DNA of 35,063 nucleotides from Micromonospora sp. KC213 (GTDB taxonomy: Bacteria > Actinomycetota > Actinomycetes > Mycobacteriales > Micromonosporaceae): NCBI RefSeq assembly GCF_004348325.1, contig NZ_SMKF01000048.1, forward strand, positions 1-35,063, written 5' to 3'. This document shows positions 16,380 through 24,279 of the stretch, one piece after another. Positions within the stretch are counted from its first letter, which is position 1; the number at the start of each line of letters is the position of its first letter. The notes beneath the pieces were generated by a model. That model did no database searches and had not been told where the DNA came from. It saw nothing but the letters and a program-made list of their open reading frames with translations. The position numbers were made by a program, and so were the translations under genes.

Positions 16380-16413
16380 GGGTGCGGCCGGGAGCGTGCT
16401 CCCGGCCGCACCC
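16380..16413 (-). terminator. Strong hairpin between livJ and livH
   Basis: A perfect 16-bp stem: 16380-16395 pairs with 16398-16413, with only GT in the centre, so the true loop is a few bases larger. On the - strand it is followed by CCCTTTTCTCT, an unusually T-rich run for this genome and thus a good intrinsic terminator. It lies 34 nt after the livJ stop and 37 nt before livH, so it probably acts as a partial terminator or 3' stabiliser. Confidence 0.8.
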
Positions 16414-16446
16414 GCGATGACAACTCGATCGCCGCAGCGACGGGTG

Positions 16447-17610
16447 TCAGGACTTCGGAATCTCCTGGTCCGGAACGACCTTGCCGCCGGTGACCTTGAA
16501 GGCCCAGACCTTGACCTGCGCCGGGTCCAGCTCGCCGCCCTCGACGAACTTGTAGGTCGCCGCGACGCCCTCACCGCTGTAGTTCTTCACGAACTCCAGC
16601 AGCGCCGACCGGGTGGTCTTGCCGTCCTTGATGCCGGCGAGCAGGATGTTCGCCGCGTCGTAGGCGGTGTCGCTGTAGGTGCCCGGGTCGGAGCCGTTGA
16701 GCGCCTTGTACTCCTGGGCGAAGGTGCCGCGCGCCTCGGTGGCCGGCTGGCAGGGGCAGGTGAGGATGGTGCCCTCGGCCGCCGCCGCGCCGGCGGAGGT
16801 GATGTAGGCGGCGTCGTTGACGCCGTCACCGGCGACCAGCGGCGCGGTGACCCCGGCAGCGGTGAGCTGCTTACGGATCAGGCCGGCCTCCTGGTAGTAG
16901 CCGCCGTAGAAGACCGCCTGGACGTTCGCGGCCTTGACCTTGGTGACCACACCGGAGAACTCGGTCTGCTTGCCCTCGCCCTGGACCTTGTCCGAGCCGA
17001 CGACCGCCGGGCCGAGGACCTTCTTGACCTCGTCGGCCAGGCCCGCGCCGTACGCGGACTGGTCGTCGATGACGTAGACCCGCTCGGCCTTCAGCACGTT
17101 CTTGATGTAGTTACCGGCCGCCGGGCCCTGGCTGAAGTCGTTGCCGACCACCCGGAAGAAGGTCTTCCAGCCCTGCTCAGACAGGCTCGGCCGGGTGGCG
17201 GACGGGGTGATGGTGACCAGGCCGGCCTCGTTGAACAGCGGGCCGGCGGCCTCCGACTCACCCGAGTAGGCCGGGCCGACGATGCCGAGGATCTTCGGGT
17301 CGTCGATGGCCTTCTGGGCCAGGCCCGGAGCCTGGTCGGGGCTGCCCTGGGAGTCCAGCGGCACCAACTCGACCTTGCAGTCCGGGTTCTCCTTGTTGTA
17401 TTTGTCGACGGCCAGCTTGACGCCGTTGTTCTCGTTGATGCCGAGCGCCGCGGAACTGCCGGTCAGCGCACCGAAGAACGCGATCTTGTTACCGCACTTG
17501 TCACCGTCGGCCGCGGTGTCGCCACCGCCGCCGTTGCCGCATGCGGCGCTGCCGGCGACGAGCGCCAGCAGGGCGGCTCCACCGATCGCACGAGCGAGCT
17601 TCTGCCTCAA
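16447..17610 (-). CDS. livJ: Branched-chain amino-acid binding lipoprotein LivJ/K
   Basis: Binding protein of the importer, 387 residues, periplasmic-binding-protein fold type I (Peripla_BP_6). The proposed start is TTG 17608-17610, because GGAGG lies 9 nt upstream; it gives MRQKLARAIGGAALLALVAG followed by SAAC. The lipidated Cys is at residue 24. After a Gly-rich linker it reads IAFFGALTGSSAALGINENN and GVKLAVDKYNKENPDCKVEL, the classic LivJ/K start. GIVGPAYSGESEAAGPLFNE and AYGAGLADEVKKVLGP follow, and YDAANILLAGIKDGKTTRSA near the end completes the fold. Leu, Ile or Val is the likely ligand, though family members also bind other amides. It lies first in the - strand block. An ATG at 17633-17635 is out of frame and not used. 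Confidence 0.93.
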   Translation of the reverse strand: MRQKLARAIGGAALLALVAGSAACGNGGGGDTAADGDKCGNKIAFFGALTGSSAALGINENNGVKLAVDKYNKENPDCKVELVPLDSQGSPDQAPGLAQKAIDDPKILGIVGPAYSGESEAAGPLFNEAGLVTITPSATRPSLSEQGWKTFFRVVGNDFSQGPAAGNYIKNVLKAERVYVIDDQSAYGAGLADEVKKVLGPAVVGSDKVQGEGKQTEFSGVVTKVKAANVQAVFYGGYYQEAGLIRKQLTAAGVTAPLVAGDGVNDAAYITSAGAAAAEGTILTCPCQPATEARGTFAQEYKALNGSDPGTYSDTAYDAANILLAGIKDGKTTRSALLEFVKNYSGEGVAATYKFVEGGELDPAQVKVWAFKVTGGKVVPDQEIPKS

Positions 17611-17681
17611 GGCCCGAACCCTCCTCAGTCCCCATGGTCCGAACCACCCGCTGCCTATTGGCCCTTGCGGGGACGGACGAA

Positions 17682-17716
17682 CCAGACCGTCGTCGCCGGT
17701 CTGGGGCCGGACGCTA
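17682..17716 (-). promoter_or_regulatory. livJ: Candidate livJ promoter with 5' leader hairpin
   Basis: On the - strand TAGCGT (17711-17716) could be a -10 box. The predicted start near 17704 coincides with the first base of a perfect hairpin: 17697-17704 pairs with 17682-17689 around a 7-nt loop. The mRNA would thus begin with a stem-loop about 75 nt before the livJ start. A -35 is not clear. The rest of the 17611-17914 gap holds no gene that I can support. Confidence 0.4.
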
Positions 17717-17914
17717 TCCCACCTCGGAGCTGCGATGAAAGTCCCAGGGAGGTGCGTTGACCGAACCGTTACACGCCGTGGCGATTCCGTCCCGATCACT
17801 GTAAGAACGATCAATGGTGAAGGCGTTTCACCTGGGCCTAATGAGCAAGGAGTGCCGACCGCCCCCCGCTGCCGGCGACGGTGGCCCGCGAGAACCACCA
17901 GGCAGGAAGCATCC

Positions 17915-18535
17915 TCATGTCGCCGGCTGGGCGACCTCGCCGCCGGCGGTCTCGGCGAGGATCCGCTCGGCGACCTCCTTCATGGTCATCCGGTGGTCCA
18001 TCGCGGTGCGCTGGATCCACTTGAACGCCTGCGGTTCGGTCATGCCGTACGTGGTCATCAGCGCGCCCTTGGCCCGCTCGACGGTCTTGCGGATCTCCAG
18101 CCGGTCGGTGAGGCCGGCGACCTCCGCCTCCAGCGCGGCGACCTCCGCGTAACGGGACAGCGCGATTTCCACCGCCGGCACCAGGTCGCTCTTCTGGAAG
18201 GGCTTCACCAGGTACGCCATCGCGCCGGCCGCCCGGGCCCGCTCGACCAGGTCGCGCTGACTGAACGCGGTCAGGATGATCACCGGGGCGATCCGGGCGC
18301 CGGCGATCCGCTCGGCGGCGGCCAGACCGTCCATGATCGGCATCTTGATGTCGAGGATGACCAGATCCGGCTTCAGTTCCTCGGCCAGCCGCACGGCGGT
18401 CTCGCCGTCCCCGGCCTCGCCGACGACCTCGTAGCCCTCCTCGACCAGCATTTCGGCCAGGTCCAGCCGGATGAGCGCCTCGTCCTCGGCGATCAGTACC
18501 CGCCTGCGCTCGGCATCCGTCTGCGTCTCGGCCAC
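17915..18535 (-). CDS. pdtaR: ANTAR-domain response regulator PdtaR
   Basis: A 206-residue response regulator that, when phosphorylated, binds RNA hairpins and prevents transcription termination. The receiver domain (about 12-125) has the acidic pair in LIAEDEALIRLDL, the phospho-acceptor Asp62 in VILDIKMPIMDG, Thr89 in IILTAFS and Lys111 in YLVKPFQ. A coiled-coil linker follows (YAEVAALEAEVAGLTDRLEI). The ANTAR domain (about 140-195) shows TVERAKGALMTTYGMTEPQA and FKWIQRTAMDHRMTMKEVAE. The layout equals mycobacterial PdtaR (Rv1626), partner of the sensor kinase PdtaS, which is not in this window. The start is GTG 18533-18535. It is divergent from the tRNA-Leu gene. ANTAR targets are tandem short hairpins with A/G-rich loops; I did not find a clear pair here. 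Confidence 0.95.
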   Translation of the reverse strand: MAETQTDAERRRVLIAEDEALIRLDLAEMLVEEGYEVVGEAGDGETAVRLAEELKPDLVILDIKMPIMDGLAAAERIAGARIAPVIILTAFSQRDLVERARAAGAMAYLVKPFQKSDLVPAVEIALSRYAEVAALEAEVAGLTDRLEIRKTVERAKGALMTTYGMTEPQAFKWIQRTAMDHRMTMKEVAERILAETAGGEVAQPAT

Positions 18536-18599
18536 GAGCCACTCCCACCATCGATCTCGGCACGGCTACCACCCATGCTCCCGCATGAGCCTAGTCGGG

Positions 18600-18605
18600 T
18601 ACAGT
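18600..18605 (+). promoter_or_regulatory. Candidate tRNA-Leu -10 box
   Basis: TACAGT lies 11 nt upstream of the mature tRNA 5' end, matching TANNNT. The -35 is not clear. A small inverted repeat, CATGC-TCCC-GCATG (18574-18587), lies just upstream, between this gene and pdtaR. Confidence 0.35.
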
Positions 18606-18616
18606 TACGTCAGCTC

Positions 18617-18699
18617 GCCGGGATGGTGGAACGGCATACACGGAAGTCTCAAACACTTCTGCCCGAAAGGGCTTGCGGGTTCGAATCCCGCTCCCGGCA
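18617..18699 (+). tRNA. tRNA-Leu (anticodon CAA)
   Basis: A complete class II tRNA of 83 nt. The acceptor arm GCCGGGA (18617-18623) pairs with TCCCGGC (18692-18698), with A as discriminator. The anticodon stem GAAGT/ACTTC encloses CTCAAAC, so the anticodon is CAA, reading UUG. A long variable arm follows (GCCCGAAAGGGC region), as expected for leucine. The T arm is GCGGG-TTCGAAT-CCCGC. CCA is not encoded. No second copy of the 3' end that would mark an integrated element is visible in the window. Confidence 0.95.
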
Positions 18700-18832
18700 C
18701 ATCTGTCATACACGCGTTCGATGATTCGAGGCGTGCACCGCGCGGTTCCCACGCGACACCCGTCTTCGGCACCACCACCCGGACGTGCTCCCGCAGTCCT
18801 GACCCGTCGGCGACAGCCCGGGCGGCGAACGG

Positions 18833-19990
18833 TCAGACCACCGCGAGCGCCCGTTCCAGGTCCGCCCGCAGGTCCTCCGGGTCCTCCAGCCCAACCGAGA
18901 TCCGCAGCAGCCCACCGCACGGCTTGGCCTCCCCCGACACCGGCCGGTGGGTGAGCGAGGCCGGGTGCTGGATGAGGGTGTCCACGCCGCCGAGCGACAC
19001 CGCGTGGGTGATCAGCTCGCACGCGGCGGCGACCCGGGCGGCGGCGGGGGCGCCGCCGCGTACCTCCACGGCGAGCAGGCCGCCGGTGCCGGCCATCTGC
19101 CGTCCGACGAGCCCGGCCGGGTCGTGGACGGACGGGTGGTGCACCCGGACCACGGCCGGGTGGCCGGTGAGCCAGCCGGCGAGTTTCTCGGCGCCGGCCT
19201 GCTGGGCGCGGACCCGTAGCGGCAGGGTCTGCAGGCCGCGGTGCAGCAGGTACGCGCCGAGCGGGTGGAGCACGGCGCCGGTGACGGCGCGGACCTGGCG
19301 CAGTCGGGCGGCCCAGCCGCTGTCGCAGGCCACGACGCCGGCGAGCACGTCGCCGTGGCCGCCGATGCTCTTGGTGGCGCTGTGCAGGACGAGCGCGGCA
19401 CCGTGCCGGGCGGGTTGCTGGAGCACCGGGGTGGCGACGGTGTTGTCGACCAGCAGCGGGGCGGTGCCGGCGGCTTCGGCGAGGGCGGCGATGTCGATCA
19501 GGTCGAGCGTGGGGTTGGCCGGGGTCTCGACGACCACCAGGGCGGTGTCGGGGCGAACGGCGGCGGCGACCTCGTGGGGCCGGGCCCAGGTGACCTCGGT
19601 GCCGAGCAGGCCGGTGGCGAGGACGTGGTCGGTGCCGCCGTAGAGGGGGCGGACAGCGACGACGTGGCGTCGCCCGTCGCGGGTGGCGGCGAGCAGGGCG
19701 GCGGTGAGTGCGGCCATGCCGCTGGCGAAGGCGACGGCCTCGGCGGTGCCCTCGAGGTCGGCGAGGGCGGTCTCGAAGCGGGCCACCGTGGGGTTCCAGA
19801 GGCGCTGGTAGACGGCGCTGGCGCCGGGTGGGAGCGGGCCGCCGCCAGCGAGCAGTTCGTACGCCTCGCCACCGCCGTCGACGTCGGGCAGCGGGTTGGT
19901 GGTGGACAGGTCGATCGGCGGCACGTGCACGCCGAGGGCGGCGAGGTCGTCACGGCCGGCGTGCACGGCTCGGGTGTCCACGGTCGTCAT
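18833..19990 (-). CDS. PLP-dependent trans-sulfuration family enzyme
   Basis: A 385-residue member of the Cys/Met metabolism PLP enzyme family (cystathionine gamma-synthase, cystathionine lyase, methionine gamma-lyase). Landmarks are VYQRLWNPTVARFE (Tyr61 and Arg63, phosphate binding from the neighbouring subunit), AFASGMAALTAALLA, PLYGGTDHV with the ring-stacking Tyr118, VVVETPANPTLDLID, LLVDNTVATPVLQQP with Asp182, and HSATKSIGGHGD with the PLP Lys207. Near the C-terminus CGGLLRISVGLEDPEDLRAD is also typical. The exact reaction cannot be set from sequence. ATG 19988-19990 is chosen because the family N-terminus (TRAVHAGRDD) starts there. A divergent Lrp-type regulator gene 103 nt away suggests control by an amino acid, possibly a lyase that degrades a sulfur amino acid. 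Confidence 0.92.
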   Translation of the reverse strand: MTTVDTRAVHAGRDDLAALGVHVPPIDLSTTNPLPDVDGGGEAYELLAGGGPLPPGASAVYQRLWNPTVARFETALADLEGTAEAVAFASGMAALTAALLAATRDGRRHVVAVRPLYGGTDHVLATGLLGTEVTWARPHEVAAAVRPDTALVVVETPANPTLDLIDIAALAEAAGTAPLLVDNTVATPVLQQPARHGAALVLHSATKSIGGHGDVLAGVVACDSGWAARLRQVRAVTGAVLHPLGAYLLHRGLQTLPLRVRAQQAGAEKLAGWLTGHPAVVRVHHPSVHDPAGLVGRQMAGTGGLLAVEVRGGAPAAARVAAACELITHAVSLGGVDTLIQHPASLTHRPVSGEAKPCGGLLRISVGLEDPEDLRADLERALAVV

Positions 19991-20093
19991 GACCGGTAGC
20001 CTCGAACAAACGCCGGCATACAGGCAAGCGCGTCGAACATGATTCTGGGGAATGCGCTTCCCCCGCTCCGGGCTTCGGTGGAAGATGGTGCCC
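19991..20093. promoter_or_regulatory. Divergent promoter region, PLP enzyme / Lrp
   Basis: The 103 nt between the two divergent starts must hold both promoters. On the - strand GAGGCT lies at -13 to -8 relative to the PLP-enzyme ATG, a weak -10 placed for leaderless expression. The stretch 20020-20050 (GGCATACAGGCAAG to CATGATTCTG) is noticeably more AT-rich than its surroundings, as expected for Lrp-type sites. No clean palindrome is visible. Confidence 0.35.
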
Positions 20094-20576
20094 ATGCCCT
20101 CCACGCCGAATGATCTGCGGCGCTCGTTCGCCGCGCTGGACGATGTCGACCGCGCGATCCTGGCCGAGTTGGCCGCCGATGGTCGGCTGCCGAACAACGC
20201 CCTGGCCGAGCGGGTCGGGGTGGCTCCGTCGACCTGCCTGACCCGCACCCGGGCGCTGCGCGAGTGCGGGGCGATCCGGGGCTTCCACGCCGAGGTGGAT
20301 CCGGCGGCGCTGGGGTTGCCGTTGCAGGCACTGGTGTCGGTGCGGCTGACCGCGCACGAGCGGGCGGCGGTGGACGCGTTCCGGGCCCGGTCGGTGCGCC
20401 TGCCGGGGGTGGTGTCGGTGTTCCATGTGGCCGGTGCGGAGGACTACGTGCTGCACGTGCGGGCGGCGTCCGGTGACGCGCTGCGGGATTTCGTGCTCGA
20501 CCATCTCGCGGTGGACCCGGCGGTGCAGCACACCCAGACCAGCCTGATCTTCGAGCAGGCGCGCGGTATGGGTTAG
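20094..20576 (+). CDS. Lrp/AsnC family transcriptional regulator
   Basis: A regulator of about 160 residues. The N-terminal winged helix-turn-helix reads LDDVDRAILAELAADGRLPN, then NALAERVGVAPSTCLTRTRA with the recognition helix. The C-terminal RAM (ligand-binding, oligomerisation) domain includes PLQALVSVRLTAHERAAVDA, GVVSVFHVAGAEDYVLHVRA and DFVLDHLAVDPAVQHTQTSL. Starts at 20085 and 20052 are also in frame; I prefer 20094 (MPSTPNDLRRSFAALDDVD) because it matches the usual short N-terminus. It is divergent from the PLP enzyme gene, the usual arrangement for a local Lrp regulator of an amino-acid enzyme. The LLM oxidoreductase gene begins 45 nt downstream and may be co-transcribed. Confidence 0.9.
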   Translation: MPSTPNDLRRSFAALDDVDRAILAELAADGRLPNNALAERVGVAPSTCLTRTRALRECGAIRGFHAEVDPAALGLPLQALVSVRLTAHERAAVDAFRARSVRLPGVVSVFHVAGAEDYVLHVRAASGDALRDFVLDHLAVDPAVQHTQTSLIFEQARGMG

Positions 20577-20621
20577 GGCACGATCCGGAACACCTCGGGC
20601 GCGGGGCGGGTTGCTCACGAG

Positions 20622-21620
20622 ATGACCGACGTACCGTTGTCTGTTCTTGATCTTGCTCCGGTGGCCCGCGGCGCGACCGCCGGGGAGGCCCTGCGACACA
20701 CCACCGAGCTGGCCCGGCGCACCGAGGAGCTCGGCTACCACCGGTTCTGGGTGGCCGAGCACCACAACATGCCGGCGATCGCCAGCAGCGCGCCGGCGGT
20801 GCTGCTGGCGCACCTGGCGGCGCACACCTCGACCATCCGGCTGGGCTCGGGCGGGGTGATGCTACCCAACCACGCGCCACTGGTGGTGGCCGAGCAGTTC
20901 GGCACCCTGGAGGCGCTGCACCCGGGGCGGATCGACCTCGGCATCGGCCGGGCGCCGGGCACCGACCAGGTGACCGCGCTGGCGCTGCGCCGCACCATGG
21001 CGGGGCTGTCGGCGGAGGGTTTCCCCGGTGAGCTGGCGGAGCTGATGAACTACTTCACCGGTGACGACCGGGGACCGATCACCGCCACGCCCGGTCTCGG
21101 ACAGTCACCGGCGATCTGGCTGCTCGGCTCCAGTGGGTTCAGCGCCCAACTGGCCGGGCTGCTCGGGCTGCCGTTCTCGTTCGCGCACCACTTCAGCGCG
21201 GAGCACACCGTACCGGCGTTGCAGCGTTACCGGCAGAGTTTCCGGCCGTCGCGCTGGCTTCAGCAGCCGTACGCGATGGTCGCGGTCAGCGTGGTCTGCG
21301 CGGAGACCGACGAGCGGGCCGAGTGGCTGGCCGGACCGAGCGGGCTGTCCTTCCTGAGGCTGCGCGCCGGGCGGCCGGAGCCGCTCGGCACCCCGGAGGA
21401 GGCGGCGGCGTACCCGTACGACGAGCGGGAACGCGAGTTCGTGCGGCAGCGTCGGGTCGGTCAGGCGACGGGTTCCCCGGAGACGGTACGCCGGCAGCTC
21501 GGCGAGCTGCTCGCCCGCACCGGGGCCGATGAGCTGATGCTGACCACGATGGTGTATGACGTGGCCGACCGGGTGCGCTCGTTCGAGCTGGTGGCCGATG
21601 TGACCGGTCACCTCGGCTGA
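20622..21620 (+). CDS. LLM class flavin-dependent oxidoreductase
   Basis: A 332-residue luciferase-like monooxygenase with a TIM-barrel fold, using reduced flavin. It starts [20 protein letters not shown], a beginning typical of the MsnO8/YhbW-like subgroup. Landmarks include [80 protein letters not shown] and [10 protein letters not shown]. The C-terminal part ([20 protein letters not shown], then [20 protein letters not shown]) closes the barrel. The substrate is unknown. It follows the Lrp gene on the same strand by 45 nt and ends before a large bidirectional hairpin. A link to sulfur compound use with the neighbouring PLP enzyme is possible but only inferred from proximity. Confidence 0.9.
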   Translation: MTDVPLSVLDLAPVARGATAGEALRHTTELARRTEELGYHRFWVAEHHNMPAIASSAPAVLLAHLAAHTSTIRLGSGGVMLPNHAPLVVAEQFGTLEALHPGRIDLGIGRAPGTDQVTALALRRTMAGLSAEGFPGELAELMNYFTGDDRGPITATPGLGQSPAIWLLGSSGFSAQLAGLLGLPFSFAHHFSAEHTVPALQRYRQSFRPSRWLQQPYAMVAVSVVCAETDERAEWLAGPSGLSFLRLRAGRPEPLGTPEEAAAYPYDEREREFVRQRRVGQATGSPETVRRQLGELLARTGADELMLTTMVYDVADRVRSFELVADVTGHLG

Positions 21621-21732
21621 AACACGCTCTTCATACCCGCGTCACCCCTACGTCGCGGAGCGCCTCTAACTTAGTGACCGGTGGTGGTACGGCATCCCCG
21701 GTCGGGACGGGTCGGGGGTGCTGCGGTGTGGT

Positions 21733-21781
21733 GCACCGGGTCGCCGGGTGGCGCGGGTTCCGCGCACCGGCGACCCGGTGC
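21733..21781. terminator. Large two-tier hairpin between convergent genes
   Basis: A perfect 15-bp stem (21733-21747 with 21767-21781) encloses a second 6-bp stem, GCGCGG-GTT-CCGCGC (21751-21765). A further hairpin GCCCGC-CGGG-GCGGGC follows at 21788-21803. The set lies between the LLM gene (+) and the PL11 gene (-), so it probably terminates both. The 239-nt gap shows no gene. Confidence 0.7.
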
Positions 21782-21859
21782 CTGCGTGCCCGCCGGGGCG
21801 GGCGCCGCCCCCGGGCCGGTCAGCGTCGGCGTCGCGGACCGGGGGCGGCCGGATGGCCC

Positions 21860-24085
21860 TCAGCGCAGGTGGATGTTCGGGGTCGGCGGGGTGGACATGC
21901 CGTCACCGATGAAGAAGCTCGGGTGCGGCGGCTGGTTGTAGGCGGTGTTCTGCCAGGCGATGGCGGTCCGGTACTGCGCGTCGTGCATCAGGGTGTGGAT
22001 CCGGGTGCTGGTCTGGCTGGGCGTGCTGTAGATGCGCAGGGCGCGGTTGTCGCTGGTACGCCAGACGACCTCCTCCCGCCAGTCACCGAGGATGTCGCCG
22101 GAGAGCGCCGGGGTGGACTTGGTGCCGTTGTTGGAGGCCACCCCGCTGCCGCTGAGCAGTCGGGTCTCCCCGCTGGTGCCGTACTTGTCGACCCGGGTGC
22201 CGTCGAGCAGTTCACGCACCGGGTCGCCGTCCCACCAGGCGAGGAAGTTGATCGAGGACGGCTTGCGTCCGACGTTCTGCCCGCGGGTGTTGGCCAGGCC
22301 GGCGACGGCGGAGGACCAGGACTCGGCGCCGGGGCTGCCGGCCCAGATGTCGGCGGAGACACCCCGACCGTTGTCGCCGGACCGGGCGGTGGACCAGAGG
22401 ACCTGGCCGGTACGGGCGTCGGCGAACCAGGAGCTGGGCTTGCTGGAGTCCTCGCTGACCTTGAAGTACTCCAACCCGGCCCGGGACGGGTCCAGGTCAC
22501 CGACGTGCCCGGCGTCGCCGTGACCGTGGCCGGTGGACCAGAGCAGCCGGCCGTTGTCGTCGATGGTGGCCGCGCCGTAGACGATCTCCTGCCGGCCGTC
22601 GTTGTCGACGTCGGCGATGGAGAGGCTGTGGTTGCCCTGCCCGTACGCGGCGGAGTTGCCGGAGGCGTTCGAGTCGAACGTCCACCGCTTGGTCAGGGCA
22701 CCGTTGCGGAAGTCCCAGGCGGCGATGACGGCCCGGGTGTAGTAGCCGCGCGCCATGATCAGCGAGGGGCGCTGCCCGTCGAGATAGGCGGTGCCGGCGA
22801 GGAACCGGTCGACCCGGTTGCCGTACGAGTCGCCCCAGGATGAGACGTTGCCGCGCGGCGGGTCGTAGTTGACGGTGGAGAGGGCGGCGCCGGTGCGACC
22901 GTCGAACATGGTCAGGTACTCGGGGCCGGCGAGGATGTAGCCGCTGGAGTTGCGGTGGTCGGCCGACGCGGAGCCGATGACCTGGCCGGTGCCGGAGCGG
23001 GTGCCGTCGGCGGTCTTCATGGCCACCTCGGCACGGCCGTCGCCGTCGTAGTCGAACACCTGGAACTGGGTGTAGTGGGCGCCGGCCCGGATATTACGGC
23101 CCAGGTCGATGCGCCACAGCCGCGTCCCGGTGAGGGTGTACGCGTCGATGTAGACGTTGCCGGTGTAACCGTCGTGCGAGTTGTCCTTGGCGTTGGACGG
23201 GTCCCACTTGAGCACGAACTCGTAGTCACCGTCGCCGTCGAGGTCGCCGACGCTGGCGTCGTTGGCCACGTAGGTGTACGCCTCCCCGCTGGGCGTGGTG
23301 CCGCCCGACGGGACCTGCAACGGCACGTCCAGGTAGCCGTTGCCGAACTGCAGCGCCGGCGCCGAGGCGGCCTGCTCGGTGCCGTCGACCACGGCCCGCA
23401 CGGTGTACGACGAGCCGGCCGCCGCGCCGTTGTCGAGGTAGTTGGTGGCCCCGGTGATCGGCGAGTTGTTCACCTTGGTGGAGCCCCGGTAGAGGTTGAA
23501 CGACACCCCGGAGGTCTCGGTGCCGAGCAGCCGCCAGGACACCAGGTTGCCGTTGCCGGACCGGACACTGACCAAACCGCGGTCGAGGTCCTCCATCTGC
23601 TTCGAGCCGCCCGGTGGAGGCGTCGTGGGCGGTGGCGTCGTGGGCGGTGGCGTCGTGGGGTTGGCCGCACCGGTGCAGGTCGTCCCGTTGAGCGCGAAAC
23701 TGTCCGGTACGGGGTTGCTGCTGTTGTCCCACGAGCCGTTGAAGCCGAAGGTGGCGGTGCCGTTCGTACCGATGCGGGCGTTGTAGCCGGCGTCGCGGGC
23801 GCTGACCTCGGAGCCGGTCTGGGTGACGGTGGCGTTCCACGCCTGGCTGACCCGCTGCCCGGCGGTGTACGACCAGGTCAGCGTCCAGCCGTCCACCGGG
23901 TCGCCGAGGTTGGTGATGGTGACGTCGGCGCCGAAGCCGCCGCCCCACTGGTTGGTGATCCGGTAGTCGACCCGGCAGCCGCTGGCCGCGGCCGAGGCGG
24001 TCACGGCGGTCAGGGTGCCGGTGACGAGGGTGGTGGCCGTGACCGCGGCGAGGAGCGCGGCCCGGCGGGACGGGATGAGGTGCAC
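21860..24085 (-). CDS. Secreted rhamnogalacturonan lyase (CBM2-PL11)
   Basis: A 741-residue secreted polysaccharide lyase of family 11, which cleaves the rhamnogalacturonan I backbone of pectin by beta-elimination. GTG 24083-24085 is preceded by GGAGG at 6 nt. Residues 1-34 are a signal peptide (MHLIPSRRAALLAAVTATTL, cut near SAAA). Residues 37-138 are a CBM2-type carbohydrate-binding module (CRVDYRITNQWGGGFGADVT, with Cys37/Cys137 a likely disulfide). A Pro/Thr linker spans about 143-159. The PL11 domain follows (about 160-741). It has an N-terminal Ig-like part and an eight-bladed propeller with Ca-binding Asp-rich loops (VGDLDGDGDYEFVLKWDPSN, FDYDGDGRAEVAMKTADGT). STGHGHGDAGHVGDLDPSRA and DILGDWREEVVWRTSDNRAL are also diagnostic of YesW-like enzymes. 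It appears monocistronic, with palindromes upstream. Confidence 0.95.
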   Translation of the reverse strand: MHLIPSRRAALLAAVTATTLVTGTLTAVTASAAASGCRVDYRITNQWGGGFGADVTITNLGDPVDGWTLTWSYTAGQRVSQAWNATVTQTGSEVSARDAGYNARIGTNGTATFGFNGSWDNSSNPVPDSFALNGTTCTGAANPTTPPPTTPPPTTPPPGGSKQMEDLDRGLVSVRSGNGNLVSWRLLGTETSGVSFNLYRGSTKVNNSPITGATNYLDNGAAAGSSYTVRAVVDGTEQAASAPALQFGNGYLDVPLQVPSGGTTPSGEAYTYVANDASVGDLDGDGDYEFVLKWDPSNAKDNSHDGYTGNVYIDAYTLTGTRLWRIDLGRNIRAGAHYTQFQVFDYDGDGRAEVAMKTADGTRSGTGQVIGSASADHRNSSGYILAGPEYLTMFDGRTGAALSTVNYDPPRGNVSSWGDSYGNRVDRFLAGTAYLDGQRPSLIMARGYYTRAVIAAWDFRNGALTKRWTFDSNASGNSAAYGQGNHSLSIADVDNDGRQEIVYGAATIDDNGRLLWSTGHGHGDAGHVGDLDPSRAGLEYFKVSEDSSKPSSWFADARTGQVLWSTARSGDNGRGVSADIWAGSPGAESWSSAVAGLANTRGQNVGRKPSSINFLAWWDGDPVRELLDGTRVDKYGTSGETRLLSGSGVASNNGTKSTPALSGDILGDWREEVVWRTSDNRALRIYSTPSQTSTRIHTLMHDAQYRTAIAWQNTAYNQPPHPSFFIGDGMSTPPTPNIHLR
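23613..23660 (-). repeat. Tandem 15-bp repeats coding the Pro/Thr linker
   Basis: Three near-identical units of GGTGGCGTCGTGGGC (the first with a 3-bp insertion) encode PTTPP repeats on the - strand, joining CBM2 to the lyase domain. Such linker repeats change length easily by slippage. Confidence 0.8.
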
Positions 24086-24279
24086 GGGGTGCCTCCGGAG
24101 GAGGTGGGCGCGCGGCGTCGCGGACCACACCGGCTTGCCCTGGGCCGGTGGAAAAGGTGCGCCGCACTGACGGTGATGGCAGTGGCACGCGTATCGAATT
24201 GATGCCCGTAACTGTTTCTCCGCGCACCGCCGATGCTAGGACACCGCTTTCCCGCCGCACAACCCATCCGTCCGAGCTA

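Noticed and set aside
18617..18699. tRNA-Leu as an integration site for a mobile element
   Set aside because: No duplicate of the tRNA 3' end and no integrase gene are visible in the window.
23613..23660. Short tandem repeats as a possible CRISPR array or variable-number element
   Set aside because: They are contiguous 15-bp units without spacers and code for a Pro/Thr linker.
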